Shown piece after piece: positions 44,630 to 55,770 of a stretch of DNA of 64,000 bases. The DNA comes from Corinectria fuckeliana. Its lineage: Eukaryota > Ascomycota > Sordariomycetes > Hypocreales > Nectriaceae. A model generated the notes under the pieces. The model did no database searches and was not told the DNA's origin. It saw nothing but the letters and a program-made list of their open reading frames with translations. Where the stretch lies: the NCBI GenBank assembly GCA_019137255.1, contig WPDH01000124.1, positions 1 through 64,000 on the forward strand, in the 5' to 3' direction. The stretch's first letter is position 1. Each line of letters opens with the position of its first letter. The translations under genes and the position numbers were made by a program.

Positions 44630-46584
44630 CTAGACATTGTTGCTCGCCCCAGCGCTGTCGTCCGAGTCGAGCGAAAGCCGTCTGTCCTTGACGAACTTCG
44701 GCCAGGTGTTGGTCAGGACGAGGTACTTGATGCTTGCTTCCGAGTCGTCGAAGACGGTCTCGTCGAAGGCCTCGGGGATGGCGCCCCAGTAGAGCGCCTG
44801 GACGCCGATGTGGTCCGAGTCGGTGCCGGGCTCCGAGATGATGCCCGACTCGGAGCCGTGCTCGGACGCCGCCGACGAGGCCACCTTGACGGGGGTGCCG
44901 AACATCTCGAACGGCGTGGCCGGGTCCACCTCGCGCTTCTCGCCGTGCAGCACGCGGGCCGGGTCCTCGAAGACGGACTCGAGCTTCTTCAGGTCCTGCG
45001 AGGAGAGGTTGACCTGGAACTCGGCGTCGCGCGAGCTGATGAAGGCCGTGTAGATGCGCAGCGCGCTGTTGAAGCGCTCGCGGACGAGCTCCTGCGTGGC
45101 GCGGTCCCGGGCCTTCTCGGGGCCGCGGGCCGCGGGCGGCAGCGACGCCTTCCACTCGGCGACGCGCCGCAGGAAGGCGATGTTCTCGCCGGAGAAGTCG
45201 CGCAGGGCCGAGAACTTCTGCAGGGGCTCCGGGTTGCGCTCGAGGACGTGCTCGAGGGCACCCATGGTGAAGATGCTCTCGCTCGACGTGGTCTTGACGG
45301 AGCCTTCCTTGCTCCAGGCCGTGAGCACCGAGCCGGCCATGGTCGTGGAGCCGGTGGCCACGGAGCGGGAGCCCTTGCCGAGGCCCTTGTTGTTGAGCTC
45401 CCATTGCGCGATGGAGTCGAGCGTCTCCTGGCGGAGCGTCTGGTGCCGCATCACCTCGCAGCACGGAAAGAAGATGGTGAAGATCTCGAGCATCATGATG
45501 GAGATGGCAATCCTATGTTCATTTTGGTCAGCGCGGCCCGTAACCTAAAGGCAAACGCGAGCAGGGGATGGGAATGGACACAATAAACAACTTACCACTG
45601 CGGAGGAATCCAGACGTCGTTGACGGGGGCCATGGCCGGGACGTACAGGGCAACGAGCCACAGGGGAGTAGCATGAAGGCTGCTTTGAGTCAGTGGGTGT
45701 CTCGATAACACGCAGAGCCACGTTACGCTGCGTTGCCATGCCTGCGGTCTGGTACGTACCTGGCGAGACAGCAAGCGATGGTCTGGAATCTCCAGCCCTG
45801 GGTGTCGCGGATTCCCCGGGCCTTCCAGAGAATGACGGGCGCGACGAGCCACGCCCAGAAGAACTGCCAGAAGACGGACGGCCACCTGCAGACGTGTGAG
45901 TTCATGGTGCGGGTTCCATTGGTGTCGAACGGTAGCTTACCACTCCCATCCTCGGCCCATTTGTGTCTTTTGATACTCATCGGTGCCCGTGATTTCGGTG
46001 CCGGGGATGCCGAACGAGGTGTGGAATTTGCGGGAGACGAGGAACATGAAGACAGTAAGGAAAAGCTACTTCTGGTCAGCACCATGTCCTGACGATGGTT
46101 GACAGCCGGGTCATACCTGGAAGCACATGCCAGCGCCAACCAGAACCAATATCTTGCGGGTGTAGTCAAGATCACGGAAGCGGCCCAGCAGCGTGCCTCT
46201 CTTGGCACTGTTCATCTTCGGGGCAGACGGCTTCTCGTTGGCGAAGCGCTCTCTCTGCGTCTTCGCCACGTGCAGGAACCGACTGTTGGAGGCATGGAAC
46301 AGCCCGATGCCGGAGGGCAGCCAGATGCTCATGATCCAGAACTCGACGGCGGGCGGGGCGAGCGGCTGGTAGCAGTAGCCCGTCTGGACGGCGCCCCAGT
46401 AGAGGTGCAGCACGACGACGGCGCTGAAGGACAGCGGCAGGCCTCGGATCCGGAGCATGGGCATGTCGCGGCGGCGGTACAGGAACGCCATTCCGCCGGC
46501 CAGCACGAGCGTCCAGGCGACGGCGAAGGCGATCCAGAAGACGCCGAGCCCGTCCAGGCGGGCCCGGGGCTCAGATTCGACCAT
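44630..46584 (-). CDS. Seven-transmembrane protein with C-terminal RGS domain
   Basis: Five exons on the minus strand: 46584-46117, 46065-45941, 45885-45760, 45679-45596, 45512-44630; 561 aa. Introns of 51, 55, 80 and 83 bp are all GT-AG and in phase. Seven hydrophobic helices lie at about residues 14-35, 52-72, 80-103, 146-169, 200-218, 240-257 and 267-285 (for example FWIAFAVAWTLVLAGGMAFL and IAISIMMLEIFTIFFP). An RGS domain follows at about 350-465 (MGALEHVLERNPEPLQKFSA ... ALRIYTAFI ... DLKKLESVFED). A Ser/Asp-rich tail closes the protein. This is the receptor-RGS architecture of Aspergillus GprK and Magnaporthe MoRgs3/MoRgs7. It should sit in the plasma membrane and speed GTP hydrolysis by a G-alpha subunit; the ligand is unknown. 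Confidence 0.92.
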
Positions 46585-47177
46585 TGTTGTTGGGGGAACA
46601 GGCTGCGGGACGAGAAGAGTGTTTTGGAAGAGAGGGGAGGGAAACAAGGGAGAGGAGAGCAGCGAAGCTACTATGTATTCGCAGGCAATGGGCTCGATTG
46701 AAAGGGAGGCAGGGAGACGAGGAGAGGATGGCGGTTAAGGAACGTGGGTGAAGGAATGTGGTGAATGCCAGGTGCTGTCGCGACGTGTGAGACGGGACGG
46801 CCGAGTGTCGATGAGTTATGTACTCGGAACAAAGCAATTGGCGGGCCAAGTTGGATAGGCAGATAGATACGGCATGGACCGACGACCCTGAGCAGCGACA
46901 TGGAATCGGCGGGACGGGACGGGGGCTAAGAAGCAGTCTAATAAGGAACGATCGAGCCGGGACAAATTGCGGCCGAGGAGAAAGCTCTCGGTCGGGAGCT
47001 GGACCTGATCTCATTTGACCCCCAGCTAGTTCTCGCAGTAGGGCTGTCTTTAAACTGCCAATCTGGCAGGTCAACCCATCCCGGGAAATGCCCTTGGCTC
47101 GCATCACGGATCGCGGGTATCAGAGCGCTTGGAGCCGAGCTGTTCTGGTCCCCATCCGAGAAAGGATCTGCCGCGGG

Positions 47178-47208
47178 CAGGGAGAACTCACAGGGAGAAC
47201 TCACAGGG
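47178..47208. repeat. 13-bp tandem duplication (2.4 copies)
   Basis: CAGGGAGAACTCA at 47178-47190 and 47191-47203, followed by CAGGG. Same period as the duplication inside the HET gene but unrelated sequence. Confidence 0.9.
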
Positions 47209-47515
47209 GGGAGGAAAGCTGATGAAAACCCAAGGGCCAAAAGAATCTGCAGATCGTTCCGTCACATCAATCAAGCCTGGGTCTCTTTCTGGTCTGGCCC
47301 CCCAAAAGGTTCGCTCGCTGCAAGGGGGGGGGCGGGCTGAGACAATGTCCTACCGCAGGGATCGACAACGCCGAGTCCAGCCAACCAGGGCGCGGAGCAG
47401 AGCGCCTCGAGCTGCGGGACAATCACCTTGTCACTGTGGCGGGGAAGAAGATCGTCAGTGTGCCAGCAGCCGTGGAAATCGGGCCTGTTTTGTCCTTTTG
47501 TCTTGGGGGACACGA

Positions 47516-47529
47516 GGGGGGGGGGGGGG
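47516..47529. repeat. Run of 14 G
   Basis: Uninterrupted poly-G. A second run of 11 G occurs at 48602-48612. Such runs are prone to length error in sequencing and may form quadruplex structure. Confidence 0.9.
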
Positions 47530-48777
47530 CAGAATGTTTTTTTGTGTGCTCTGGTGGGTTGTCAAGTGGCCCTTTTTCTTTTCTTTTTGGCTGCATGTTT
47601 TCCTGTTTTTTCGCTCTTCCTTTCTTTTTATTAGACCCGCGTCTAGATGGGACGCACGCTCCATCGCCTCCAGTCGGCGTTCTCTCTCTCTCTCATCTCA
47701 GCTGCTCTGGTTTCTGGCTGCGAGAGCTTTCCTTGCTTGTCGACGAGACAATGTCTTGCTCGCAACCCACCGCCTTTTTGCACGGGAATGAAATGATCGA
47801 CTGGACGCGCGGGAAAGCAGCCGAGACATGCGCGATAATAATGCAGATAAGAAAGAGCTCACGCCTTTGCAAAGGCAACGAGGCTGGCTGGCTGGGTCGG
47901 GATCACGACCAGAAAGCCACGCGGGCTAGACCGGTCCACTGCGGTAACTCGTCACTCCCAGACTGACGCAAGGAACAAACGAAACGCACTGTACATACTT
48001 GGCAGACACGCCAGTTCTAGTCTTCTTCGTCCCTAGTCCAGCTTTTGCCTTATTACCCCGTCGCACTAGGTAGTAGCGACAACGAGCCGGAGCTAGGTGT
48101 CTCCCGTCGGCGGTGCGCGCTGTTGGGCCCGTGATGACGGCTCGCAACCGACCCGACCGACAGGTTCAAAGTCAGCTCGAGGAATACAAAGAAAGGCAGA
48201 GCGATGACGCGGAGCGGGAAGTCCTATGTGTCGTTTCCTTGTCCGTGCTGATGCATTCCCGATGTCTTGGACGCGCACCCACCCGCACAACACCACCCAA
48301 ACAGCCAACGGCCCGACACTTCCCAACGCCTTTTCATGCACGTCTCCCTCCCGTCATCACTCGTGTTGAGAAGGAAAAGAAAGAAAAAAAACCGTTCTTG
48401 TTGCCTCGCCTCCAACAGCCACGCCCAATCGTATTGTTGTGTCGGTCGATCCCTGCCGCAACCAAGCCACCTACTAATTACTCTGGCAAAACACATCGCT
48501 TAGACGCCCGCCGCCATGTTCTCCACAGACGCGGCTGGACCGTCGCAATCACGCAGATGGGATGGCCTCATTGTTGTGTTTTCCCCCGCGCTCTTTGACC
48601 CGGGGGGGGGGGAGGACAAAAGAGCGATTAATGCTGCCCTTTCCGCCTATGGCTAGGTCGCGTTGTCGATCAGATGCTAAGCTGATCTCAATCTGCGGCA
48701 ATCTAAGATTCAATAGTTCCGGTACCGTACACAGCCAGGTCCGTGACCCCCCCATCTGTTCAGCTTGACAGGTGGAA

Positions 48778-48799
48778 AGAGAGAGAGAGAGAGAGAGAG
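48778..48799. repeat. (AG)n microsatellite
   Basis: About eleven AG units without interruption in the intergenic region upstream of the 7TM-RGS gene. Confidence 0.9.
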
Positions 48800-49052
48800 C
48801 GTCAGGTGCTTGGGCTAGTTCTGACCTCTCCGTGTACTTTAATCCCCACAGAGCAACTCTGGCGATGATCGCTACTAGTGACGTTATCCCGCAAACCCCA
48901 CGCATCCCCCCAAGGAAAATCAGGCCTCCATCACTTGCAGAACCTTTGCGCGGGTTAAAACAATGCCATCCTGTTTACTCATCGGGTTCTTGTAATTTCG
49001 CGGGAAATATAGCATGGGAGATAATTGCATCCACCCGGGACTCCCAACTCCC

Positions 49053-49094
49053 CTCAGCACTGCCCGCTCAGCACTGCCCGCTCAGCACTGCCCG
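49053..49094. repeat. 14-bp tandem repeat, three perfect copies
   Basis: CTCAGCACTGCCCG is repeated three times without mismatch. It lies about 520 bp downstream of the stop of the zinc-cluster gene. Perfect identity implies a recent expansion. Confidence 0.95.
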
Positions 49095-49615
49095 CCACCG
49101 CACAATCAAAGTGCCCTGAAAAGCTGGGCATAATTAGGCAAAGGCGCGCAGGGATTCCGAGATTGCCTGGTGGGGGGACGCGTCACAATGACCAAGGGTT
49201 CACGCATCAATGATGCTCGTTGCAAGCTCGATCCATAGGGCACATGCCGGGGAAGCAGCATCGCAACTACGCTACTCCGTACGTACTGCGCCAGTCCAAT
49301 CGTCCAGTTGTTGCGTCTCCGTCCCTGTATTTCTCTCCGCATATACAAAGTATGCCATCTTACATGCGAACCAGCAGCCCTTAAACGCCCTGTCGTTGGC
49401 AAGCGACCAACTCGAACAACTTTGGGTCCAACTGTCAAAAGAAAGTGCAACATGGGCCAGGGAAGTGGCACCCAAACAAAGACGTGTGCTACCCTCAACG
49501 CAGTCCTTCCAAAGGTCTGAAGCCTGAACCCCGTTTTTAAACGGTTAAACGGTGTCGCAGCCCGAGACAGAAAAGACGCCGAGTGATGGATTTCTCAGTG
49601 CCTCTGCTGCCGTAT

Positions 49616-51753
49616 TCACTGAAACATGCTCGACAGCTTCTTGACCGGCCAGGCGCGTGCATCTCGGAACTTTTCCACCACGCCTCGCAAAGCCCGTCGC
49701 TCGTAGCGATCCGTAAAAAAGTCCCCGTACAGCTCCATCCCAAACGCAGTGTGCACCAGCGCCGGCGGGCAGGCCGGGTGGCACAGGGCGATGCCGCAGA
49801 GATCGAGGATCATCTGCCGGACTTCGTTTTCGATTTCTCGCCATCGCGCGCGGGTTGTCGATTGGCCGCTTTGCACCGGTCAATCATTCAGGTCTGTTGT
49901 GGAATTACCAGCAGGGAGCTAGCCTACCGTAGGAACGGGTTCTCGGCCATGAGAACCATCTTGGCAATTATCGACAGCTGGATGCTCGTCACCTCAAGGG
50001 CAGACGAGTACCATATGGTAGGGAATATCTCCCCATTCGACCTGTCTGCTTGACGCGTGAAGAACGGCTGGACGTCGCGCAGTGCCTCGTCCTCCAGTTG
50101 CTCGCCCTGCTTCTGAAGACGCACTTTCCACGCATCAATCAGCATTGATCAATATGAAAACTCACTTCCGCTCATGATGGATTGTTCACTCACGCCATTC
50201 CTGCTCAGACCCTTCAGACCAACGCCACTTTGCCACTTGCGCCGTGTGCAAGACAATCTTGTTGGCCTTGGAAGCACCCAGCCCGTATTCTGGCTCCAGG
50301 ATCATCTGGGGCGGATGCCTGCGTGTAAAAGAATGGAAGATTTCCTGCCGCACGGCCATCCAGTACGCGGCTTGGATGAGCGTGCGACGACCGAACAAGG
50401 TTTGCGAGGGCGCGCTCCTCAACACGGCGTCGATGATGGCGAGGAAGTTCACCTGGTGTTTCGGGCGGGCGTCTTCAGGACTCCCGTCTTGACTCCCAAG
50501 GCGTGCTTCGTCGTCGTCGTCGTCGTCGTCGTCAATCTCCTCCAATTGCCTCAGAATGACGGCCGTAGCTATGATGCTCTCGAGGCGCTCATCGTCCCGG
50601 ATGGTGTGAAAGTCTCGAAGGGCGGGTATGCACTTCAAGGTGTACTCTACAGCATCGTGGGGCGTCAGGTTCGGGAGCAGCTGGCCTTGGTACAGGATGC
50701 CCTGGGGCGTCTTGAACTTGGGCAGGCGGGTGAGGTGGCGGGCTGCGAGCGCGAAGATGGAGTAGAGCAATGGAGGGTGCTGTCTAGCCCGGATGGGGAC
50801 GACGAGCTGGAAGTGCCTCTTTTCATCGCAAAGATCAAACTGGCATCACGTCAGCACGGCCAAGGTAAAGCATCGTAGGTGTTCAGTCGCGTACCCAATG
50901 GGAAAGCTCCTCGACAAAGTACCTCAGCAAACACGCCTCCTGGGGGTCCTGCAAGGGAAACCCCGTCGAGTCCCCAGTGCGGTACAGCGGCTGCTGGGTT
51001 TTCGGCGAAAGGGAAGGCTCGTCGACGGCGTCGTGCCCTTGGCTGTACGGCCGCGAAGAGAGGTCCGGGATGCGAGTGGAGGCTGTCGAGCTGGGCGAGT
51101 CGCCGCTCGTTGCCTTCCATGGCCGGTGACGGAATCCGCGAGGGCTGTGAGCGGCATCTTGTGCTTGGGTGTTGCGTAAGGAAGACGACTCGGGGCGAGC
51201 CGTGTCTTCGCTCCGGGATGGTGCTGCAGACGGCCCAGTGATGGCCTTGCCACCGTCGCTTCGGGGGAGTTCTGCCTGAGCCCCTTGCGGGTCAACGCAA
51301 ACTGTGACCGGGTCAATTCCACAAGCCCTTAAGACATGACGCTCTAGTCAACCTGTTCAGCAGCCACGACGCGGATTGCCAAACTCACAGTCTTTGATCG
51401 CGCCGCTCACCCATCGCTGGTCGTAGTTGAAGGGCGCCGTCGACGCATTCCGAAAGACCGTCTTCCTGGCCGGACGAGCACAGTTTAAATTCCGGGTCTG
51501 ACACCGCCGGCACTTTGGTCTTGCTTCATCGCCTAGTATGTCTTCGTCAGCAAAGGCTTCGAGCAAAGCCCAGGTTGGTCCTGCTCTTCCGGACGACGGC
51601 GCAACCAGACAAGGCGAGGGCTCCGAGTCCTGAGACTTACATTTCACATGCTTCTCTGTATAGCCACAAGTCAGCACACAGCCTAAACATAATGCTGTGC
51701 GTTGTATCAAACGGACCTTTACACTGGAGACAAGGTCTCTTTGCCAGTGGCAT
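49616..51753 (-). CDS. Zn2Cys6 transcription factor with a 15-nt microexon
   Basis: Seven exons on the minus strand: 51753-51717, 51655-51641, 51532-51411, 51341-50895, 50839-50194, 50123-49928, 49868-49616; 571 aa. After splicing the N terminus MPLAKRPCLQCKEKHVKC joins DEARPKCRRCQTRNLNC, giving C-x2-C-x6-C-x6-C-x2-C-x6-C at residues 8-35, a canonical binuclear zinc cluster. Two introns (61 and 108 bp) interrupt it, leaving a 15-nt exon. PLQDPQEACLLRYFVEELSH then WFDLCDEKRHFQL marks the start of the fungal-specific regulatory region; LLYSIFALAARHLTR follows. An Asp run comes from a GAC-type repeat near 50510-50533. MILDLCGIALCHPACPPALV is the usual C-terminal block. Introns 3 and 5 are the least certain. 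It is a nuclear DNA-binding regulator; target genes are unknown and no cluster is adjacent. Confidence 0.9.
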
Positions 51754-52260
51754 CTTGCCATTCGCCGAAACCTTTTACGACGTGAGTATCGCAGCGTCGC
51801 CGATTCCATCTTCAACCCCGCTACCCCACAGCGTCTGCCTCGGCGAGACGGCGTCACGTGAGAGAAAGCTCGCCATTCTCACCGAGATTGAGACTAGGCT
51901 TCAGCCTACCCTGCACTGGTGGTGATTCTAGACTTTTGCGGGCTTTAAAGTCGAAATCTCGCTTTAATATGCGTTCTAAAGGGACTTAGCAGCAAGCTGA
52001 GTACTTCAACTCGGTTTAGACAAGTCTGCCCAGCTTCATCCTCAAATATAAGTACAAAACTCTTGACAGTCCCATATCGCACCTTTCCATGATCGGCGCA
52101 AGCTAGCCTTAGTCAGCCACGCCATGTGAGGGGCGAGTCATACCTGCACCGGGGATGGTGCAACTAAGACTATGTGACTTGCGCACCAGGGCCGGTATAA
52201 ATAAGATCCGTTATGTAAGCCAGATAACATGTGATGTGTGTGTGTAAGAGCTCTCTTACA
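51754..52260. other. Upstream region of zinc-cluster gene, transition to AT block
   Basis: About 500 bp of normal to falling GC. The promoter of the zinc-cluster gene must fit here before RIP-type sequence starts near 52260. A long plus-strand frame (51515-51925) is antisense to the first exons and is not a gene. Confidence 0.55.
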
Positions 52261-54292
52261 TACACGCATTATAGCTTTTCTTAATATAATTAACTAGAGG
52301 GATGATTTATTATATATATAGCTATTTAATATATAGTATGTGATTTCTTAGTAGTATATTAGTGCACCTAAGGCTATAATAAACATATAATACCTTATTA
52401 TAGTATTATAGCTATAATAATATAAGTTAATCACTTATATTATATAATATATAAAGTAAGACTTTACCTCCTAGAAGAAGCTTTTTATTTTTATATTAAA
52501 TATTATTATAAAGATATATAACTATAACTAAGGCTAGTATTAGAACGCTTAAGATATTCCTATTTATATAGATAATATAGTAATACTAGTAGAGCCTTTA
52601 CTAATAAATAGTAATAACTAATTTATTTTATAGCCTATTACTAATAACTAATAAATATAGCTCTTAGCTTACCTTTCTTATATATTAGTAGTCTTATTTC
52701 TTATTAAGTATTAAAGATCTTATACTATCTTACTAATAGATCTAACCTCTCCTACTAAGCTTTATATAGACTCTTAGGCGCTTATAAGAGTCTAAGCCAC
52801 TTAATATCCTTCTTAAGAGCAGCCTATTACTATAAAGGTACTACTATTTAGATATTAGCTTATAAGAGAGTAGTATATTAGGTATTTTAATAATATTCTT
52901 TAATAATAGTAATAGCACTTAGTTTTAGATATAATATCTATATAAACTTATAATTAACTTTAAACTCTTAATACTTTATATTATAATATAAATATTATAG
53001 TCTTAAGTATAACCTAGCTAATAGCTACTATAAGGATAACTTATAACCTGCTAAATCTCTAGGTAATAAAAGGCTTAGAAATTTATATTTAGAATATTAA
53101 TCTAAATAGATATATTTAGTAGATATAGCAGAAAATATAGTAATATTATTAAATAGTTTAATAAATATAATATTATATTATTATTTTTATATCTCTAGTT
53201 ATTATATATATAACTACTAAGCTTACTTAACTCTATATATAAACTTAGCTATAACTATATTAAATTAAGCTATTAGATTACTATAATTATACTTAGAGAT
53301 TCTCCTTTTCTTTCTCTTTCTAATAATATATTATAATTATATTTCTTATTTCTCTTTTAAGTATTAGCAGGGGGGGTTCTTATTACTATACTATTTCTCT
53401 TGTAATTAAAGATCTCTCTTAGCTATATCTTATATATCTTATATACCTTACCGCTCTAAGAAAGGCTACTCTAATATCTCTTTTCTTATATTCTACTTAA
53501 CCTGCTTATTCTTAGTCTTATTCTAATTAAGATAACTTATTATCTCCTTTTTAGTTTAGTCTCTAATACTACTTTCTGCCTTATAATAACTTCTTATTTA
53601 CTTAAAGTTAAGATACTAGTTATATTCTGCTTTATTATAATATAAGAGCAGCCTTATAGCTTTCTAGTATTATTAATTAGTCTTATAAGACTCTTAAGAT
53701 AGTATAGTAAACTAGGCCTCTTATACTTTTTTATATTATTAGAAGATAGTATAAGAGTTATTAACTTATAATATAAGCACTATTACTATATTTACTACTA
53801 TAATAGTTACTAGTATAACTACTAAAAGAGATAATATATAAGTAATTATATATATTATATATATTATTATTATATAAGCTATAGTCTTAAACACTATAAA
53901 GGACCCTATTAGGGATAATAATAACAGAAATAGTAAGCAGGTTATAAAGTAAGAAGATATATATATTATTATATATATTATTATAGTGCTTTAGGCAGGA
54001 GCTTATAATAGATGTTTATAATATAAAGAGTATATCTTAGACCTTATTATATAGCCTTACTTATAATATCTTAAACATATTAGTAGTATCTTTAGTTATA
54101 CTACCTTCTTAACCTATTTAAATATATAAGGCTTATACTATATACTTATTAGAGGTAGTATTAAATTAGCTACTAAATAATTAAACTATATATAAGGCTT
54201 AATAATAAGCTAAGAGGTTCCTAAGTGTTAAAAATACTAATATAAATAGAAATAATATAGTTAAAAAGATTACTTCTACTTTAGTAGAGGCT
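52261..54292. repeat. RIP-degraded AT-rich repeat block, right side
   Basis: Strongly TpA-rich, CpA/TpG-depleted sequence with no reading frame. It is the flank into which, or beside which, the LTR element at 54298 inserted. The original element type is not recognisable by eye. Confidence 0.8.
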
Positions 54293-54297
54293 AAAGT

Positions 54298-54509
54298 TAT
54301 AAGAGTTAGCTAATTAAGGTAAGATAAAAAGCTTTAAGGTAGGTATCTATATATTATAAGACTTTAACTTAGTAAGCAGTTATAAACTGCTTACTAAGAT
54401 TACTAAGTAATTCTACTTAGTAGCTCTTATACTCTTAGTATACTCTACCTAGCTTAGCACTAGTTTCTCTTAAGGCTAGTCCTCTAAGCTATAAGCCTAT
54501 CTTCTTATA
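54298..54509 (-). repeat. 3' LTR (left copy)
   Basis: 212 bp, collinear with 63224-63435. Differences between the two LTRs are almost all C/T or G/A transitions, as RIP produces: for example AGATTACTAAG here against AGATCACTAAG in the right copy. Confidence 0.88.
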
Positions 54510-55181
54510 ATTACTCTTTCCTCTAGCTATCTAGTCTCTAAATATATAAGTCTATTCTTAGTTATTATAATTAATATTATTTTGTTATTACTATACTGTT
54601 ATCATATAATACAGTTAATCCCGCTAACTAGTGTGTTAAACTAGTTAGATATTAGGCCTATAGTTACCACCATAGGTGTGATATACGCGCACTTAGGAGC
54701 CTAACTCTTTGCCTAAAGGGCCGCATTCTTAAGCCTCTTAAGCTCCTCCCTCTACATACTGTCAGCTTATATACACACTATAGAACCAACTTACACTTAT
54801 ATTATTAGCGCCCCTCTCTTACTAGAGAGCCTCCACTAGGGCTTAGGTGGTAGTAATAGCAGTAAATAGTAGAGCTTTACATGTTTTATACATATAGGTA
54901 TAAGCTGTGTAGCTACCTACTGTAGTGTTCACCTAGTCTTAGTAAAGACTTGCTATACTATTCTTACCTATTTGTATAATACACACAGAATAGAGAATAG
55001 CTTATACTACTCCCTCTAGAGTAGTAGACTCCTCCCCTAAAGTAGTAGTACCCTCTATCTTAGCCTGTCTTTTTCTCTTAGCCTATATAAGATTAGCTTA
55101 GATATGTAGCAAATTTATAGTAAAGGAACTTACTCTTATAGCTAGTATTATTATTATTATTATTATTAGAATCTATATATA

Positions 55182-55183
55182 NN
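55182..55183. other. Two undetermined bases (NN)
   Basis: The only ambiguous bases in the window. They follow an (ATT)n run and an AT-only stretch, so this is probably a polished assembly gap or low-confidence consensus inside the retrotransposon. Confidence 0.95.
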
Positions 55184-55689
55184 TATTATAGTTATTATTC
55201 TTAGCTATATAAAGTTAGCTACTATAATAAGACTATAATAAAGCTGTAATATAAGCAGTTAGAAAACAAATATATTAATAAATCCTAGTAAGAATATATA
55301 TTAGTATATATTTAAGACCTAAAGCTAATATAAGCTTAATAAAAAGCCTAGGGGGAGGCTACTTATAGAGGTGTTAAAAAGAGAAGAAAGAAAGAAAGAT
55401 ATTATAACCTAAGAGACTAAATAATAAATAATAATAAAAATCTGTATAGCTACTAATAGCTGCTAACAGCTGTTAAGTATTAAGTCTATACTAGCCTTTA
55501 GCTACTAATAACTACACTACTAGCTGACCTACTAACAGCTGGCTAACCTACTAGCAGCTGGTTTTACCCACTTAAAATCCTAAGCTCTTAGCTGTAACTG
55601 TAAAGTAACCTAAATATACCTAGCTAGTATAATTCTAATACTTAACTGCTCTGCTCTTATAGCAGACTAGGTGCTTAATATTTAGTTAA

Positions 55690-55770
55690 CTATTTCTCTC
55701 TTTTTTACTTCTTTTTTTTCTTTTTCTCTTTTTTTCTTTTCCTTTTTTTCTCTTCCCTCTTTTTAATTTT
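55690..55770. repeat. Pyrimidine-only tract of about 75 bp
   Basis: An almost pure C/T stretch (ctctctttttt, ttctttttctctttt and similar) inside the LTR element. It reads as a long polypurine tract on the minus strand. A tract this long away from the LTR could mark the end of a second, nested retroelement. An (AAAT)n run follows at about 55963-55985. Confidence 0.7.

Larger units (their letters stand above)
46585..49615. other. Long intergenic region rich in simple repeats
   Basis: About 3 kb between the start of the 7TM-RGS gene and the 3' end of the zinc-cluster gene. It is GC-rich and carries homopolymer and tandem repeats listed separately. Frames of 150-220 codons here (for example 47129-47791) run through the poly-G and CT tracts and have no domain, so they are not annotated. 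A long regulatory upstream region is usual for signalling genes. Confidence 0.6.

Noticed and set aside
44528..45586. Open frame of 352 codons on the plus strand
   Set aside because: It is the antisense shadow of the last exons of the 7TM-RGS gene and has the Arg/Ala/Leu-rich composition of a mirrored GC-rich gene.
47129..47791. Open frame of 220 codons on the plus strand
   Set aside because: It passes through the 14-G run and CT-rich low-complexity tracts, overlaps other open frames, and has no domain. Long frames by chance are expected in GC-rich DNA.
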